8,800 bases of DNA from an uncultured Limnohabitans sp. (lineage in GTDB: Bacteria > Pseudomonadota > Gammaproteobacteria > Burkholderiales > Burkholderiaceae_C), in contig CALEYZ010000017.1 in assembly GCA_937928195.1 (NCBI GenBank), positions 1 through 8,800 on the forward strand, in the 5' to 3' direction. The notes beneath the pieces are model-generated. The model was not told the origin of the DNA. It made no database searches and worked only from the letters and a program-made list of their open reading frames with translations. Shown piece by piece: positions 1-7,370 of the stretch (the stretch's first letter is position 1; each line of letters opens with the position of its first letter). A program made the position numbers and the translations under genes.

Positions 1-1298
1 TGCCCTTTCAATTGACCGCTGCGCAACAGCGCGTGGGCGAAGAAATAGCCCAAGACCTGGCCCGACCCGTGCCCATGCACCGCTTGCTTCAGGGCGATGT
101 GGGGGCGGGTAAAACGGTGGTGGCGGCGCTGGCCGCCATGCTGGCCATTGACGCCGGCTGGCAATGTGCCCTGATGGCGCCCACTGAAATTTTGGCGCAG
201 CAACATTTCGCCAAGTTGGTGGGTTGGCTGGCGCCTTTGGGTGTGCAAGTGGCCTGGCTCACGGGCAGTCAAAAGAAAAAAGAGCGCACCGAGATGCTGG
301 ACTTGATTGCGTCTGGCGAGGCTGCCTTGGTGGTGGGCACCCACGCCGTGATCCAAGAACAAGTGAAGTTCAAAAACTTGGCCTTGGCCGTGATCGATGA
401 GCAGCACCGGTTTGGTGTGGCGCAACGCTTGGCCCTGCGCGACAAGATGCAAGAGGAGGGCATGGAGCCGCACCTGTTGATGATGACAGCCACGCCCATT
501 CCCCGCACCTTGGCCATGAGTTATTACGCCGACTTGGAGGTCTCGGTCATTGACGAGCTGCCACCGGGTCGCACACCGGTGGTCACCAAGGTCATTTCAG
601 ACAGCCGCCGCGATGACGTGATTGGCCGCATTGGCGCGCAACTGGCCGCAGGACGTCAAGTCTATTGGGTGTGCCCGCTCATTGAAGAAAGCGAAGCGCT
701 CGATTTGACCAATGCCACTGCCACGCACGAAGAGCTGTCTGCTGTGTTGCCGGGGGTCACGGTGGGTCTGTTGCACTCGCGCATGTCGGTGGCTGAGAAG
801 CGCGACGTGATGGCGCAATTCACACAGGGCAGCATGGGGGTCTTGGTCAGCACCACCGTCATTGAAGTGGGCGTGGATGTGCCCAATGCTTCCTTGATGG
901 TGATCGAGCACGCGGAACGATTCGGTCTCAGTCAGCTGCATCAACTTCGAGGTCGTGTCGGACGTGGCGCCGCCGCGTCGGCCTGTGTGTTGTTATACGG
1001 CACGCCCGAAGGGGGGCGTTTGAGTGAAACAGCGCGAGAGCGTTTGCGTGCCATGGTGGACACCAACGATGGCTTTGAAATTGCCCGACGTGATTTGGAA
1101 ATTCGCGGACCCGGTGAATTTTTGGGCGCCCGACAATCGGGCGCACCGCTGTTGAGGTTTGCCGATTTGGCGACCGATGAAGATTTGTTAAATTGGGCGC
1201 GTCAAATTGCGCCTATGCTCTTGGCAAAATACCCAGAGATGGCCGAGCGACACATTGCGCGGTGGTTGGGTGGAAAATCTGAGTTTTTGAAAGCTTGA
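1..1298 (+). CDS. recG: ATP-dependent DNA helicase RecG, 3' part (start lies upstream of the window)
   Basis: RecG is a superfamily 2 helicase that remodels stalled replication forks and Holliday junctions in the cytoplasm. The reading frame is open from the window edge (first full codon at position 3, reading P-F-Q-L-T-A-A-Q), so about 431 C-terminal residues of a protein usually near 690 are visible; the N-terminal wedge (OB-fold) domain is missing. Helicase motifs appear in order: Walker A GDVGAGKT (bases 93-116), Ia APTEILAQQHF, the DEAH-box variant DEQHRFG (396-416), motif III TATPIPRT (486-509), motif V region STTVIEVGVDVPNA, and motif VI QLRGRVGRG (942-968). The tail carries DLEIRGPGEFLGARQSG, typical of the RecG/Mfd C-terminal region. 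The DEQH box and the tail separate it from PriA, and the absence of extra domains separates it from Mfd. It ends 9 bp before oxyR, which suggests co-transcription. I see no frameshift. Confidence 0.97.
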   Translation, partial: PFQLTAAQQRVGEEIAQDLARPVPMHRLLQGDVGAGKTVVAALAAMLAIDAGWQCALMAPTEILAQQHFAKLVGWLAPLGVQVAWLTGSQKKKERTEMLDLIASGEAALVVGTHAVIQEQVKFKNLALAVIDEQHRFGVAQRLALRDKMQEEGMEPHLLMMTATPIPRTLAMSYYADLEVSVIDELPPGRTPVVTKVISDSRRDDVIGRIGAQLAAGRQVYWVCPLIEESEALDLTNATATHEELSAVLPGVTVGLLHSRMSVAEKRDVMAQFTQGSMGVLVSTTVIEVGVDVPNASLMVIEHAERFGLSQLHQLRGRVGRGAAASACVLLYGTPEGGRLSETARERLRAMVDTNDGFEIARRDLEIRGPGEFLGARQSGAPLLRFADLATDEDLLNWARQIAPMLLAKYPEMAERHIARWLGGKSEFLKA

Positions 1299-1307
1299 GT
1301 AATTGGC

Positions 1308-2273
1308 ATGACCCTGACAGAGCTGAAATACATCGTTGCCGTGGCCCGAGAAAAGCACTTTGGCAAAGCTGCCGAAGCCTGCTTCGTGTCGCAGCCGACC
1401 TTGTCGGTGGCCATCAAAAAACTCGAAGAAGAGCTCGACGTTAAATTGTTTGAACGCAATGCCAATGAAGTCAGTGTCACGCCTTTGGGCGAAGAAATCA
1501 TCCGCCATGCACAGCTTGTGCTGACGCAAGCGGCCGAGATCAAAGAGATTGCCAAGCGCGGCAAAGATCCTTTGTCAGGTGCATTGCGTTTGGGTGTGAT
1601 CTACACCATTGGGCCTTATCTGTTGCCTGACCTGATGAAGCAGTCCATGCGCAAAACGCCACAAATGCCGCTGATGCTGCATGAAAACTTCACGGTCAAA
1701 TTGATGGAAATGTTGCGTGCGGGTGAGATTGACTGCGCCATCTTGGCTGAGCCTTTTCCCGATGCGGGCATGGCCACGGCACCTTTGTACGACGAGCCCT
1801 TCATGGCCGCCTTGCCCACCCATCATCCGTTGGGCAGGAATAAATCGATCACGGCTGAACAACTCAAAAACGAAACCATGTTGCTCTTGGGCAGCGGTCA
1901 TTGTTTCCGTGACCACGTGTTGGAAGTGTGTCCCGAGTTTGCAAGGTTTTCCAGCAACGCTGAAGGCATTCGCAAAAGCTTTGAAGGCTCCTCTTTGGAA
2001 ACCATTCGGCACATGGTGGCGGCGGGCATGGGCGTGACATTGGTGCCGCGTTTGTCAGTGCCAGAAGAGGCCATGGCCGTTCAGCCCAAACGCAAGAAAA
2101 ATGAAGACGCCGACATTCTGTATTTGCCCATCGTGGACGAAGCGGGCGGCTTGCCGCCCACGCGCCGGGTGGTGCTGACCTGGCGCAAAAGCTTCACGCG
2201 GTACGAGGCCATTGCCGCACTGCGCAATGCCATTTACGCGTGCAAATTGCCAGGCGTTGAACGTTTGTCGTGA
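1308..2273 (+). CDS. oxyR: Hydrogen-peroxide-responsive LysR-family activator OxyR
   Basis: OxyR is a cytoplasmic DNA-binding regulator; peroxide forms an intramolecular disulfide that switches on catalase, peroxidase and related genes. The 321-residue product has an N-terminal LysR winged helix-turn-helix (about residues 1-60, including GKAAEACFVSQPTLSVAIKKLE) and a substrate-binding-like regulatory domain (about 90-300). The redox cysteines fall exactly at the E. coli positions: C199 in GHCFRD and C208 in LEVC. T100, T129, H198 and R201, associated with peroxide sensing in OxyR structures, are also present at the same numbers, so it should be a functional sensor rather than a generic LysR protein. 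The ATG lies 9 bp after recG, with only a weak GAG as a ribosome-binding candidate. No divergent target such as a catalase gene is adjacent, unlike many LysR loci. Confidence 0.96.
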   Translation: MTLTELKYIVAVAREKHFGKAAEACFVSQPTLSVAIKKLEEELDVKLFERNANEVSVTPLGEEIIRHAQLVLTQAAEIKEIAKRGKDPLSGALRLGVIYTIGPYLLPDLMKQSMRKTPQMPLMLHENFTVKLMEMLRAGEIDCAILAEPFPDAGMATAPLYDEPFMAALPTHHPLGRNKSITAEQLKNETMLLLGSGHCFRDHVLEVCPEFARFSSNAEGIRKSFEGSSLETIRHMVAAGMGVTLVPRLSVPEEAMAVQPKRKKNEDADILYLPIVDEAGGLPPTRRVVLTWRKSFTRYEAIAALRNAIYACKLPGVERLS

Positions 2274-2311
2274 GATGCGTGTTCAGGCCGCTGTTTGAAA
2301 ATGAGTGATGC

Positions 2312-3163
2312 ATGATGCGTGAAAAATGGGTCCTCTATTTGGATTTGATTCGCTGGAATCGACCTGCCGGCTGGCTGCTTTTGTTGTGGCCCACTTTGTC
2401 GGCGCTGTGGTTGGCCGCGGGCGGTTTTCCAGGGTGGCATTTGATCGTGGTGTTCACCCTCGGCACAATTTTGATGCGCAGTGCAGGTTGCTGCTTGAAC
2501 GATGTGGCTGACCGCGATTTTGACCGGCACGTCAAACGCACGTCAGAGCGACCCGTCACCAGTGGCCGCATCGGCGTGAAAGAGGCCTTGGCTTTAGGTG
2601 CCGTGTTGGCTGTGTTGGCCTTTGGCTTGGTGCTGACCTTGCGCGCTGAAACGGTGGCCTGGTCTTTTGCGGCCTTGGCCGTTGCGCTGGTCTACCCTTA
2701 CGCCAAGCGTTACGTGGCCATGCCACAAGCGGTGTTGGGTGTGGCGTTCAGCTTTGGCATTCCCATGGCCTATGCCGCCGTCACAGGCGAAGTGCCTTGG
2801 CAGGCGTGGGCCTTGTTGATCGGCAATTTGTTTTGGGTGTTGGCCTATGACACCGAGTACGCCATGGTGGACCGCGATGATGACTTGAAGATTGGCATGA
2901 AAACATCGGCCATTACTTTGGGCGATTGGGATGTGCGTGCCATCATGGGTTTTTATGTGGCGTATCTATCGTTGTGGAGCGTGGTGCTCGACGCGCCGCA
3001 CAAGCCTTGGGTTCAGGCTGGTTTAGCGCTAGCAGCCTTTCAAGTCGCTTGGCATGGGGTGCTGATCAAAGACCGTTCCCGTGAAGGCTGCTTCAAGGCT
3101 TTCCGCCTCAACCATTGGGTGGGTTTTGCGGTGTTTGCGGGACTTGCGCTTAGCAGTCTTTGA
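2312..3163 (+). CDS. ubiA: 4-hydroxybenzoate polyprenyltransferase UbiA
   Basis: UbiA is an integral inner-membrane enzyme that attaches the polyprenyl tail to 4-hydroxybenzoate, the committed membrane step of ubiquinone synthesis. The 283-residue product is strongly hydrophobic, with several likely transmembrane segments (for example about 20-36, 43-60, 80-130 and 150-175). It has both aspartate-rich Mg-prenyl-diphosphate motifs of the family: NDVADRDFD at 63-71 and D180-TEYAMVDRDDD. The length is close to the usual 285-295. An in-frame TGA at 2306-2308 fixes the start at the ATG at 2312 or the next codon, also ATG, at 2315; the ribosome-binding site is weak. It follows oxyR by 38 bp on the same strand and may be read through from it. 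It converges on proC. The family also contains other aromatic prenyltransferases, but the overall sequence fits the ubiquinone enzyme well. Confidence 0.95.
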   Translation: MMREKWVLYLDLIRWNRPAGWLLLLWPTLSALWLAAGGFPGWHLIVVFTLGTILMRSAGCCLNDVADRDFDRHVKRTSERPVTSGRIGVKEALALGAVLAVLAFGLVLTLRAETVAWSFAALAVALVYPYAKRYVAMPQAVLGVAFSFGIPMAYAAVTGEVPWQAWALLIGNLFWVLAYDTEYAMVDRDDDLKIGMKTSAITLGDWDVRAIMGFYVAYLSLWSVVLDAPHKPWVQAGLALAAFQVAWHGVLIKDRSREGCFKAFRLNHWVGFAVFAGLALSSL

Positions 3164-3200
3164 CGTGCATCAGTGCAAACTGGTCGCTCAAATCTAGGCC

Positions 3201-4043
3201 TTAGTCTTTGCCAAATTCATCGCCCAACTCACCGGCACGTCGTTGCGCAGCCAGCATGGCTTGAATGAATGACTCTTTCATGTTGGCATCGGCCATGGCC
3301 GTGAGCGCTGCGTAAGTGGTGCCGCCTTTGGAGGTGACTCGTTGGCGCAACACCTCGGGCGACTCAGCAGACTGGCGCGACAAATGCGTGGCACCGCCAA
3401 ACGTGGCTTGGGCCAAATGGTAAGCCTGCTCGGCAGACAAGCCCATTTGCACGCCCGCTTCCGTCATGGCTTCTAAGAAATAAAACACATAGGCTGGACC
3501 CGAGCCCGACAGCGCTGTCACCACATCCAAGTCAGACTCTTGTTTCACCCAAAGCCATTCGCCGGTGCTTTTTAAAACTTGCTCAACCAGCTGTTTGTCG
3601 CCGGCTGTGACGCCTGCGCGTGCAAACAAGCCGGTGATGCCCTGGCCAACCAATGCTGGCGTGTTGGGCATGCTGCGCACCACGCGATCGGTGCTGAGCC
3701 AGCGTGCAATGCTGTCGCTGCGAATGCCGGCGGCCACTGACAAATGCAATGCGTTGGCAGTGTGCTGCGCAACGGGCGCGGCCGCTTCTTTGAACACTTG
3801 CGGTTTGACGGCCCAAATCACCAGATCACTGTGGGCCAGTGCGGCGCTGGCGACGGGCAAAACGCTGACGCCAAATTCGCTTTGAAGTTTTGCGGCTGTC
3901 TCGGCAAAGGGTTCCACCACGCACACTTGCGTTGGTGCCAGGCCTTGCTTGAGCAAGCCGCCCAAAATGGCGCTGGCCATGTTGCCGCCGCCAATGAAGG
4001 CCAAGCGTGCTTGTTTGAAATCGGTGAGGGCTGTTGAAGTCAT
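3201..4043 (-). CDS. proC: Pyrroline-5-carboxylate reductase (proline biosynthesis)
   Basis: ProC reduces 1-pyrroline-5-carboxylate to L-proline with NAD(P)H, the last step of proline synthesis, in the cytoplasm. The chosen start (ATG complementary to 4041-4043) gives 280 residues, close to the family's usual 265-280. The Rossmann dinucleotide loop IGGGNMA is at 17-23, VKPQ at 79-82, MPNTP at 125-129, SGSGPAY at 179-185, and the P5C reductase signature region LRQRVTSKGGTTYAALTAM at 232-250. The frame stays open upstream to 4280, but that would run deep into glpK on the other strand and add 79 unrelated residues. An ATG at 4070 would add nine residues (MAKKETIGH) and cannot be excluded. A short AGG lies just upstream of the chosen ATG. 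The gene is divergent from glpK and convergent with ubiA. Confidence 0.96.
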   Translation of the reverse strand: MTSTALTDFKQARLAFIGGGNMASAILGGLLKQGLAPTQVCVVEPFAETAAKLQSEFGVSVLPVASAALAHSDLVIWAVKPQVFKEAAAPVAQHTANALHLSVAAGIRSDSIARWLSTDRVVRSMPNTPALVGQGITGLFARAGVTAGDKQLVEQVLKSTGEWLWVKQESDLDVVTALSGSGPAYVFYFLEAMTEAGVQMGLSAEQAYHLAQATFGGATHLSRQSAESPEVLRQRVTSKGGTTYAALTAMADANMKESFIQAMLAAQRRAGELGDEFGKD

Positions 4044-4068
4044 GTGGCCTATTGTCTCTTTTTTGGCC

Positions 4069-4098
4069 ATGCGCTTGATCACTTTTTCAATGCGCTTG
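4069..4098. repeat. 9-bp direct repeat, 21 bp apart, in the proC/glpK divergent region
   Basis: ATGCGCTTG occurs at 4069-4077 and again at 4090-4098, a start-to-start distance of 21 bp or two DNA helical turns. Just downstream, 4103-4110 is the perfect palindrome GGTTAACC, ending 8 bp before the glpK start. This placement between divergent genes fits a regulator-binding site. It does not match the E. coli GlpR operator as I know it, so the bound protein, if any, is unknown. I could not identify a convincing -35/-10 pair in either direction in these 75 bp. Confidence 0.4.
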
Positions 4099-4118
4099 TT
4101 TCGGTTAACCTTCTGTTT

Positions 4119-5621
4119 ATGACCTACATCCTTGCTCTTGATCAAGGCACCACCAGCTCGAGGGCGGTGTTGTTCAGCCGCGACGGCCACCCTGTGGCCA
4201 CGGCACAAAAAGAATTCACGCAATACTTCCCCAAGCTGGGCTGGGTAGAACACGATGCGATGGAAATTTGGCAGACTCAAAAAGAAGTGATGCTAGGCGT
4301 GCTTCAAAAGGCTGGCATTCCTGCATCGCAAGTTCAAGCCATTGGCATCACCAACCAGCGCGAAACCACGGTGGTGTGGGACCGGCGAACAGGGGTGCCG
4401 ATTGCCCCAGCCATCGTGTGGCAAGACCGCCGTACCGCTGCATTCTGCGATCGCTTGAAACAGCGCGGTCACGCCGCAGACATTCAACGCAAAACAGGCT
4501 TGGTGCTGGATGCGTATTTTTCGGCCACCAAGTTGGCGTGGTTGTTAGACCATGTGCCTGGTGCAAGGCAGCAGGCTGAGCAGGGCCATCTGGCCTTCGG
4601 CACCATTGACACATGGCTCATCTGGCAACTCACAGGCGGGCGGGTGCATGCCACCGACGCCAGCAATGCCTCACGAACACTGTTGTTCAACCTGCACACC
4701 CAAGCGTGGGACACGTCTTTGTTGAAGTTGTTCAATGTACCCGCCACAGTGTTGCCAAATGTCGTTCCCAGCAGCGGGGTTCTGGCTGAAACGGATGCCA
4801 GTTTGTTCGGACTGCCATTGCCCATTGCGGGTGTGGCGGGCGATCAACAAGCGGCCACCTTTGGTCAAGCTTGTTTTACACCGGGCATGGCCAAGAACAC
4901 CTACGGCACTGGCTGCTTCATGCTGATGAACACGGGTTCGGTGCCGGTCCAGAGTCGCAACCAATTGCTCACCACCGTGGCGTGGCAAGGTCCCCCGACA
5001 TCCCCGAGCCCAACGGCCTATGCCTTGGAAGGCTCGGTGTTCATGGCGGGTGCCACAGTGCAGTGGTTGCGTGACGGTTTGCAAATCATTGGCAAAGCCA
5101 GTGAGGTGGAAGACTTGGCGGCCAGCGTGCCCAACACCGGCGATGTGTATTTAGTGCCTGCGTTTGCAGGCCTTGGCGCGCCCGATTGGGATGGCCAGGC
5201 CAGAGGCTTGTTGATTGGCATGACCCGCGGCACTACGCGCGCTCACATTGCGCGGGCCGCCTTGGAAGCCATTGCGTGGCAAGTGGCCGATGTGTTTCAG
5301 GCCATGTCAAAAGACAGTGGTTTGGCTTTGACGGAGCTGCGTGTGGACGGTGGCGCCAGTCAAAACAATTTGTTGATGCAATTGCAGGCCGATGCCTTGG
5401 GTGTGCCTGTGGTGCGATCATGCATTACTGAAACCACGGCTTTGGGTGCTGCTTATTTGGCGGGTTTGGCCACAGGCTATTGGTCCAGTGCAGCAGAAAT
5501 CAGCTCGCAATGGGCGCAAGACAGACGCTTTGAGCCGCAGCTGCAATCCGCTGAGCGGGTGGCTGGCCTGGCGCGTTGGCGTCAGGCAGTTGCACGATCG
5601 CGTTCTTGGGCGCAAGATTGA
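4119..5621 (+). CDS. glpK: Glycerol kinase
   Basis: GlpK phosphorylates glycerol with ATP to sn-glycerol 3-phosphate, trapping it in the cytoplasm. The 500-residue product matches the usual length of about 500. The N-terminal FGGY phosphate loop DQGTTSSR is at 8-15. Glycerol-contacting residues are present: R81-E82 in NQRET, Y133 in DAYFSATKLAW, and D242 in AGDQQAATFG. The C-terminal ATP-side motif GGASQNNLLMQLQADALGVPV is at 411-431. The start at 4119 is set by the family N-terminus; a GTG at 4044 in the same frame would add 25 unrelated residues. No purine-rich ribosome-binding site precedes the ATG (the bases before it are TTCTGTTT). The GGKGGTR-type fructose-bisphosphate loop of the E. 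coli enzyme is not recognisable around 225-235. It is followed by glpD after 63 bp, forming a glycerol-use pair; no glpF or glpR is in the window. Confidence 0.97.
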   Translation: MTYILALDQGTTSSRAVLFSRDGHPVATAQKEFTQYFPKLGWVEHDAMEIWQTQKEVMLGVLQKAGIPASQVQAIGITNQRETTVVWDRRTGVPIAPAIVWQDRRTAAFCDRLKQRGHAADIQRKTGLVLDAYFSATKLAWLLDHVPGARQQAEQGHLAFGTIDTWLIWQLTGGRVHATDASNASRTLLFNLHTQAWDTSLLKLFNVPATVLPNVVPSSGVLAETDASLFGLPLPIAGVAGDQQAATFGQACFTPGMAKNTYGTGCFMLMNTGSVPVQSRNQLLTTVAWQGPPTSPSPTAYALEGSVFMAGATVQWLRDGLQIIGKASEVEDLAASVPNTGDVYLVPAFAGLGAPDWDGQARGLLIGMTRGTTRAHIARAALEAIAWQVADVFQAMSKDSGLALTELRVDGGASQNNLLMQLQADALGVPVVRSCITETTALGAAYLAGLATGYWSSAAEISSQWAQDRRFEPQLQSAERVAGLARWRQAVARSRSWAQD

Positions 5622-5684
5622 ACGTTCTGAACACCGCGGCGCCTTGGGGCGCTTCGTTTCAGGCGAATTAAAGAAGTTGTTGGA

Positions 5685-7274
5685 ATGAAGCCTTTGCAGA
5701 CAGACAGAGCGCAATTGATGGCGCGAATTGCCAGTGTTGACGAGTTCGACCTGGCCATCATTGGTGGCGGTGCCACGGGTTTGGGAACTGCAGTCGATGC
5801 GGCTGTGCGCGGCTTGAAGGTCTTGTTAGTGGAGGCCCATGACTTTGCCAAAGGCACTTCATCCCGGTCCACCAAATTGATTCACGGCGGCGTGAGGTAC
5901 TTGGCGCAAGGCCATTTGCCGCTGGTATGGGAGGCGCTCCACGAGCGACAAACCTTGCTGCGCAATGCACCGCATTTGGCCCATGCCATGCCCTTTGTGA
6001 TGCCAGCTTACCGTCGAGTTGATCAATGGTTTTACGGCCTTGGCCTCAAGCTGTATGACTTGATGGCGGGTCGCGCAGGTTTAGGGCCTACTCAATTTTT
6101 GAGTCGAACAGAAACTTTGACCAAGGCGCCAGGTGCCTTGGCTGCAAATTTGGTAGGCGGCGTGCAGTATTGGGATGGTCAATTTGATGATGCGCGTTTG
6201 GCTTTGGCCCTGGCGCGAACGGCAGCAGCGCACGGCGCATTGGTCATCAATCACATGCCTGTGACGGGGCTGCTGACGGTGTCTGGTACAGGCAAGGTCA
6301 ACGGCCTAACCTGCACAGACGCTGAGACGGGCCGCCAACACAGTATCAAAGCGCGTTGTGTCGTCAACGCTACGGGTGTTTGGGTGGATGAGATCGAGGC
6401 CATGACGCAGACCCGTGTGACCGATGCAACGCAGACCCATGTGCCCCATGCGGTCAGGCCTAGTCAAGGTGTGCATTTGGTTGTCGATGCCTCGTTTTGG
6501 CCAGGAGAAACAGCCTTGCTTGTGCCGCACACACAAGATGGCCGGGTATTGTTTGCGGTGCCTTGGCAGGGCAAGGTGTTGCTAGGGACCACCGATACAC
6601 CGAAGTCCTTTGTGGAATGGGAGCCTCAAGCACTGGACTCAGAAATAGAGCAGATATTGAAAGAGGCTGGCAAATATCTGGCCAAGGCGCCTGTTCTAAG
6701 TGATGTCACCAGTGTTTGGGCTGGCTTGCGCCCTTTGGCCTCGGCGCCGTCTGCAGATGTCAAAGAGCCTGGCGCTACGCAGAACGTGAGTCGTGAACAC
6801 ACCATCAAAGTGGCGACCAACGGCTTGGTCAGTGTGACGGGCGGTAAATGGACCACCTACAGGGCCATGGCGGCTGACGTGATGCAATCCATTCGCAAAG
6901 CAAAGATGCTGTCGCTGACGGCTGAGGATGTGACTGTGCGGACGGCCTTGTGGGGCGCGCAGATGCCCAAATCAGGCGATCCCTTGGCCGCATATGGTGC
7001 TGATGCATCTCTGGTGCGTGAAATGCCTGGTCATGCTAATAGTTTGAGCCCACAGCTCAGTGAAGCCATGGTCCGCTTTGCGGCACGCTACGAATATGCG
7101 CGCACCGTCGAGGATATTTTGGCCAGAAGAAATCGTTTGTTGTTTTTGGATGCCAAGGAAGCGACGAGGGTGGCCCCTGATGTTGCGTCCATATTGTGGG
7201 CGGAGACTGGCGTAGACCCACAACTGGCGGCATTTTTGCGCTTGGCCAAGGCTTATCAACCCCAAGTTGAATGA
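5685..7274 (+). CDS. glpD: FAD-dependent (aerobic-type) glycerol-3-phosphate dehydrogenase
   Basis: GlpD oxidises sn-glycerol 3-phosphate to dihydroxyacetone phosphate and passes electrons through FAD to membrane quinone; it is a peripheral inner-membrane enzyme. The product has 529 residues against about 501 in E. coli. It has the FAD-binding signature IGGGATGLGTAVDAAVRG (26-43), the substrate/FAD region KGTSSRSTKLIHGGVRYL, NATGVWV in the middle, and the second family signature GGKWTTYRAMA (386-396), followed by the C-terminal DAO domain. The start ATG has AAAGAAG and TTGGA just upstream. It lies 63 bp after glpK and is probably co-transcribed with it. Residues 241-256 are an in-frame tandem duplication (see the repeat entry) in the stretch between NATGVWV and GVHLVV. 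The reading frame is intact. Confidence 0.96.
   Translation: MKPLQTDRAQLMARIASVDEFDLAIIGGGATGLGTAVDAAVRGLKVLLVEAHDFAKGTSSRSTKLIHGGVRYLAQGHLPLVWEALHERQTLLRNAPHLAHAMPFVMPAYRRVDQWFYGLGLKLYDLMAGRAGLGPTQFLSRTETLTKAPGALAANLVGGVQYWDGQFDDARLALALARTAAAHGALVINHMPVTGLLTVSGTGKVNGLTCTDAETGRQHSIKARCVVNATGVWVDEIEAMTQTRVTDATQTHVPHAVRPSQGVHLVVDASFWPGETALLVPHTQDGRVLFAVPWQGKVLLGTTDTPKSFVEWEPQALDSEIEQILKEAGKYLAKAPVLSDVTSVWAGLRPLASAPSADVKEPGATQNVSREHTIKVATNGLVSVTGGKWTTYRAMAADVMQSIRKAKMLSLTAEDVTVRTALWGAQMPKSGDPLAAYGADASLVREMPGHANSLSPQLSEAMVRFAARYEYARTVEDILARRNRLLFLDAKEATRVAPDVASILWAETGVDPQLAAFLRLAKAYQPQVE
6405..6452 (+). repeat. In-frame 24-bp tandem duplication inside glpD
   Basis: Two adjacent 24-bp units (6405-6428 and 6429-6452) match at 20 of 24 positions by my direct comparison; both begin ACGCAGACCC. 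They encode TQTRVTDA then TQTHVPHA, residues 241-256 of GlpD, and the unit is exactly eight codons so the frame is kept. The four differences indicate some divergence after duplication. Confidence 0.85.
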
Positions 7275-7279
7275 GGCAA

Positions 7280-7322
7280 ACCGGCGCAGGCCGGTAAAAA
7301 AACTGGGAATTTCTTGGTTTTT
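7280..7322 (+). terminator. Probable intrinsic terminator region after glpD
   Basis: Five bases after the glpD stop is a perfect 6-bp inverted repeat, ACCGGC (7280-7285) and GCCGGT (7290-7295), with a GCAG loop. It is followed by seven A (7296-7302) and, after a short spacer, five T (7318-7322). The A run can pair with the T run around a small second hairpin. The T run does not directly follow the GC-rich stem, so this is not a textbook terminator. Its place between glpD and the rplN promoter makes termination plausible. Confidence 0.4.
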
Positions 7323-7335
7323 GTCTTAAAAGGTG

Positions 7336-7364
7336 TTGACACAGCCAAAAAATGTTGTAACAAT
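7336..7364 (+). promoter_or_regulatory. Sigma-70-type promoter driving the rplN (spc) operon
   Basis: A perfect -35 box TTGACA (7336-7341) is followed by a 17-bp spacer and the -10 box AACAAT (7359-7364; 4 of 6 consensus). A TG one base before the -10 (7356-7357) forms an extended -10 element. Transcription would start near 7371, about 165 nt before rplN. The near-ideal architecture is what is expected of a growth-rate-related ribosomal-protein promoter. Confidence 0.75.
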
Positions 7365-7370
7365 CGCGGG

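Noticed and set aside
2301..2315. Five-codon ATG-AGT-GAT-GCA-TGA overlapping the ubiA start
   Set aside because: Too short to support as a coding element; likely chance.
3164..3200. Bidirectional terminator between convergent ubiA and proC
   Set aside because: The 37 bp contain only a weak TGCA/TGCA pairing and no T or A runs, so no terminator can be supported.
4044..4280. N-terminal extensions of proC (to 4280 on the minus strand) and glpK (from 4044)
   Set aside because: Both are open frames that run into the neighbouring gene or intergenic region and add residues unlike the families; standard starts at 4043 and 4119 give normal lengths.
5637..5654. Short hairpin GCGCC-TTGG-GGCGC between glpK and glpD as a terminator
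   Set aside because: Only a 5-bp stem, and no T run follows; glpK and glpD are more likely co-transcribed.
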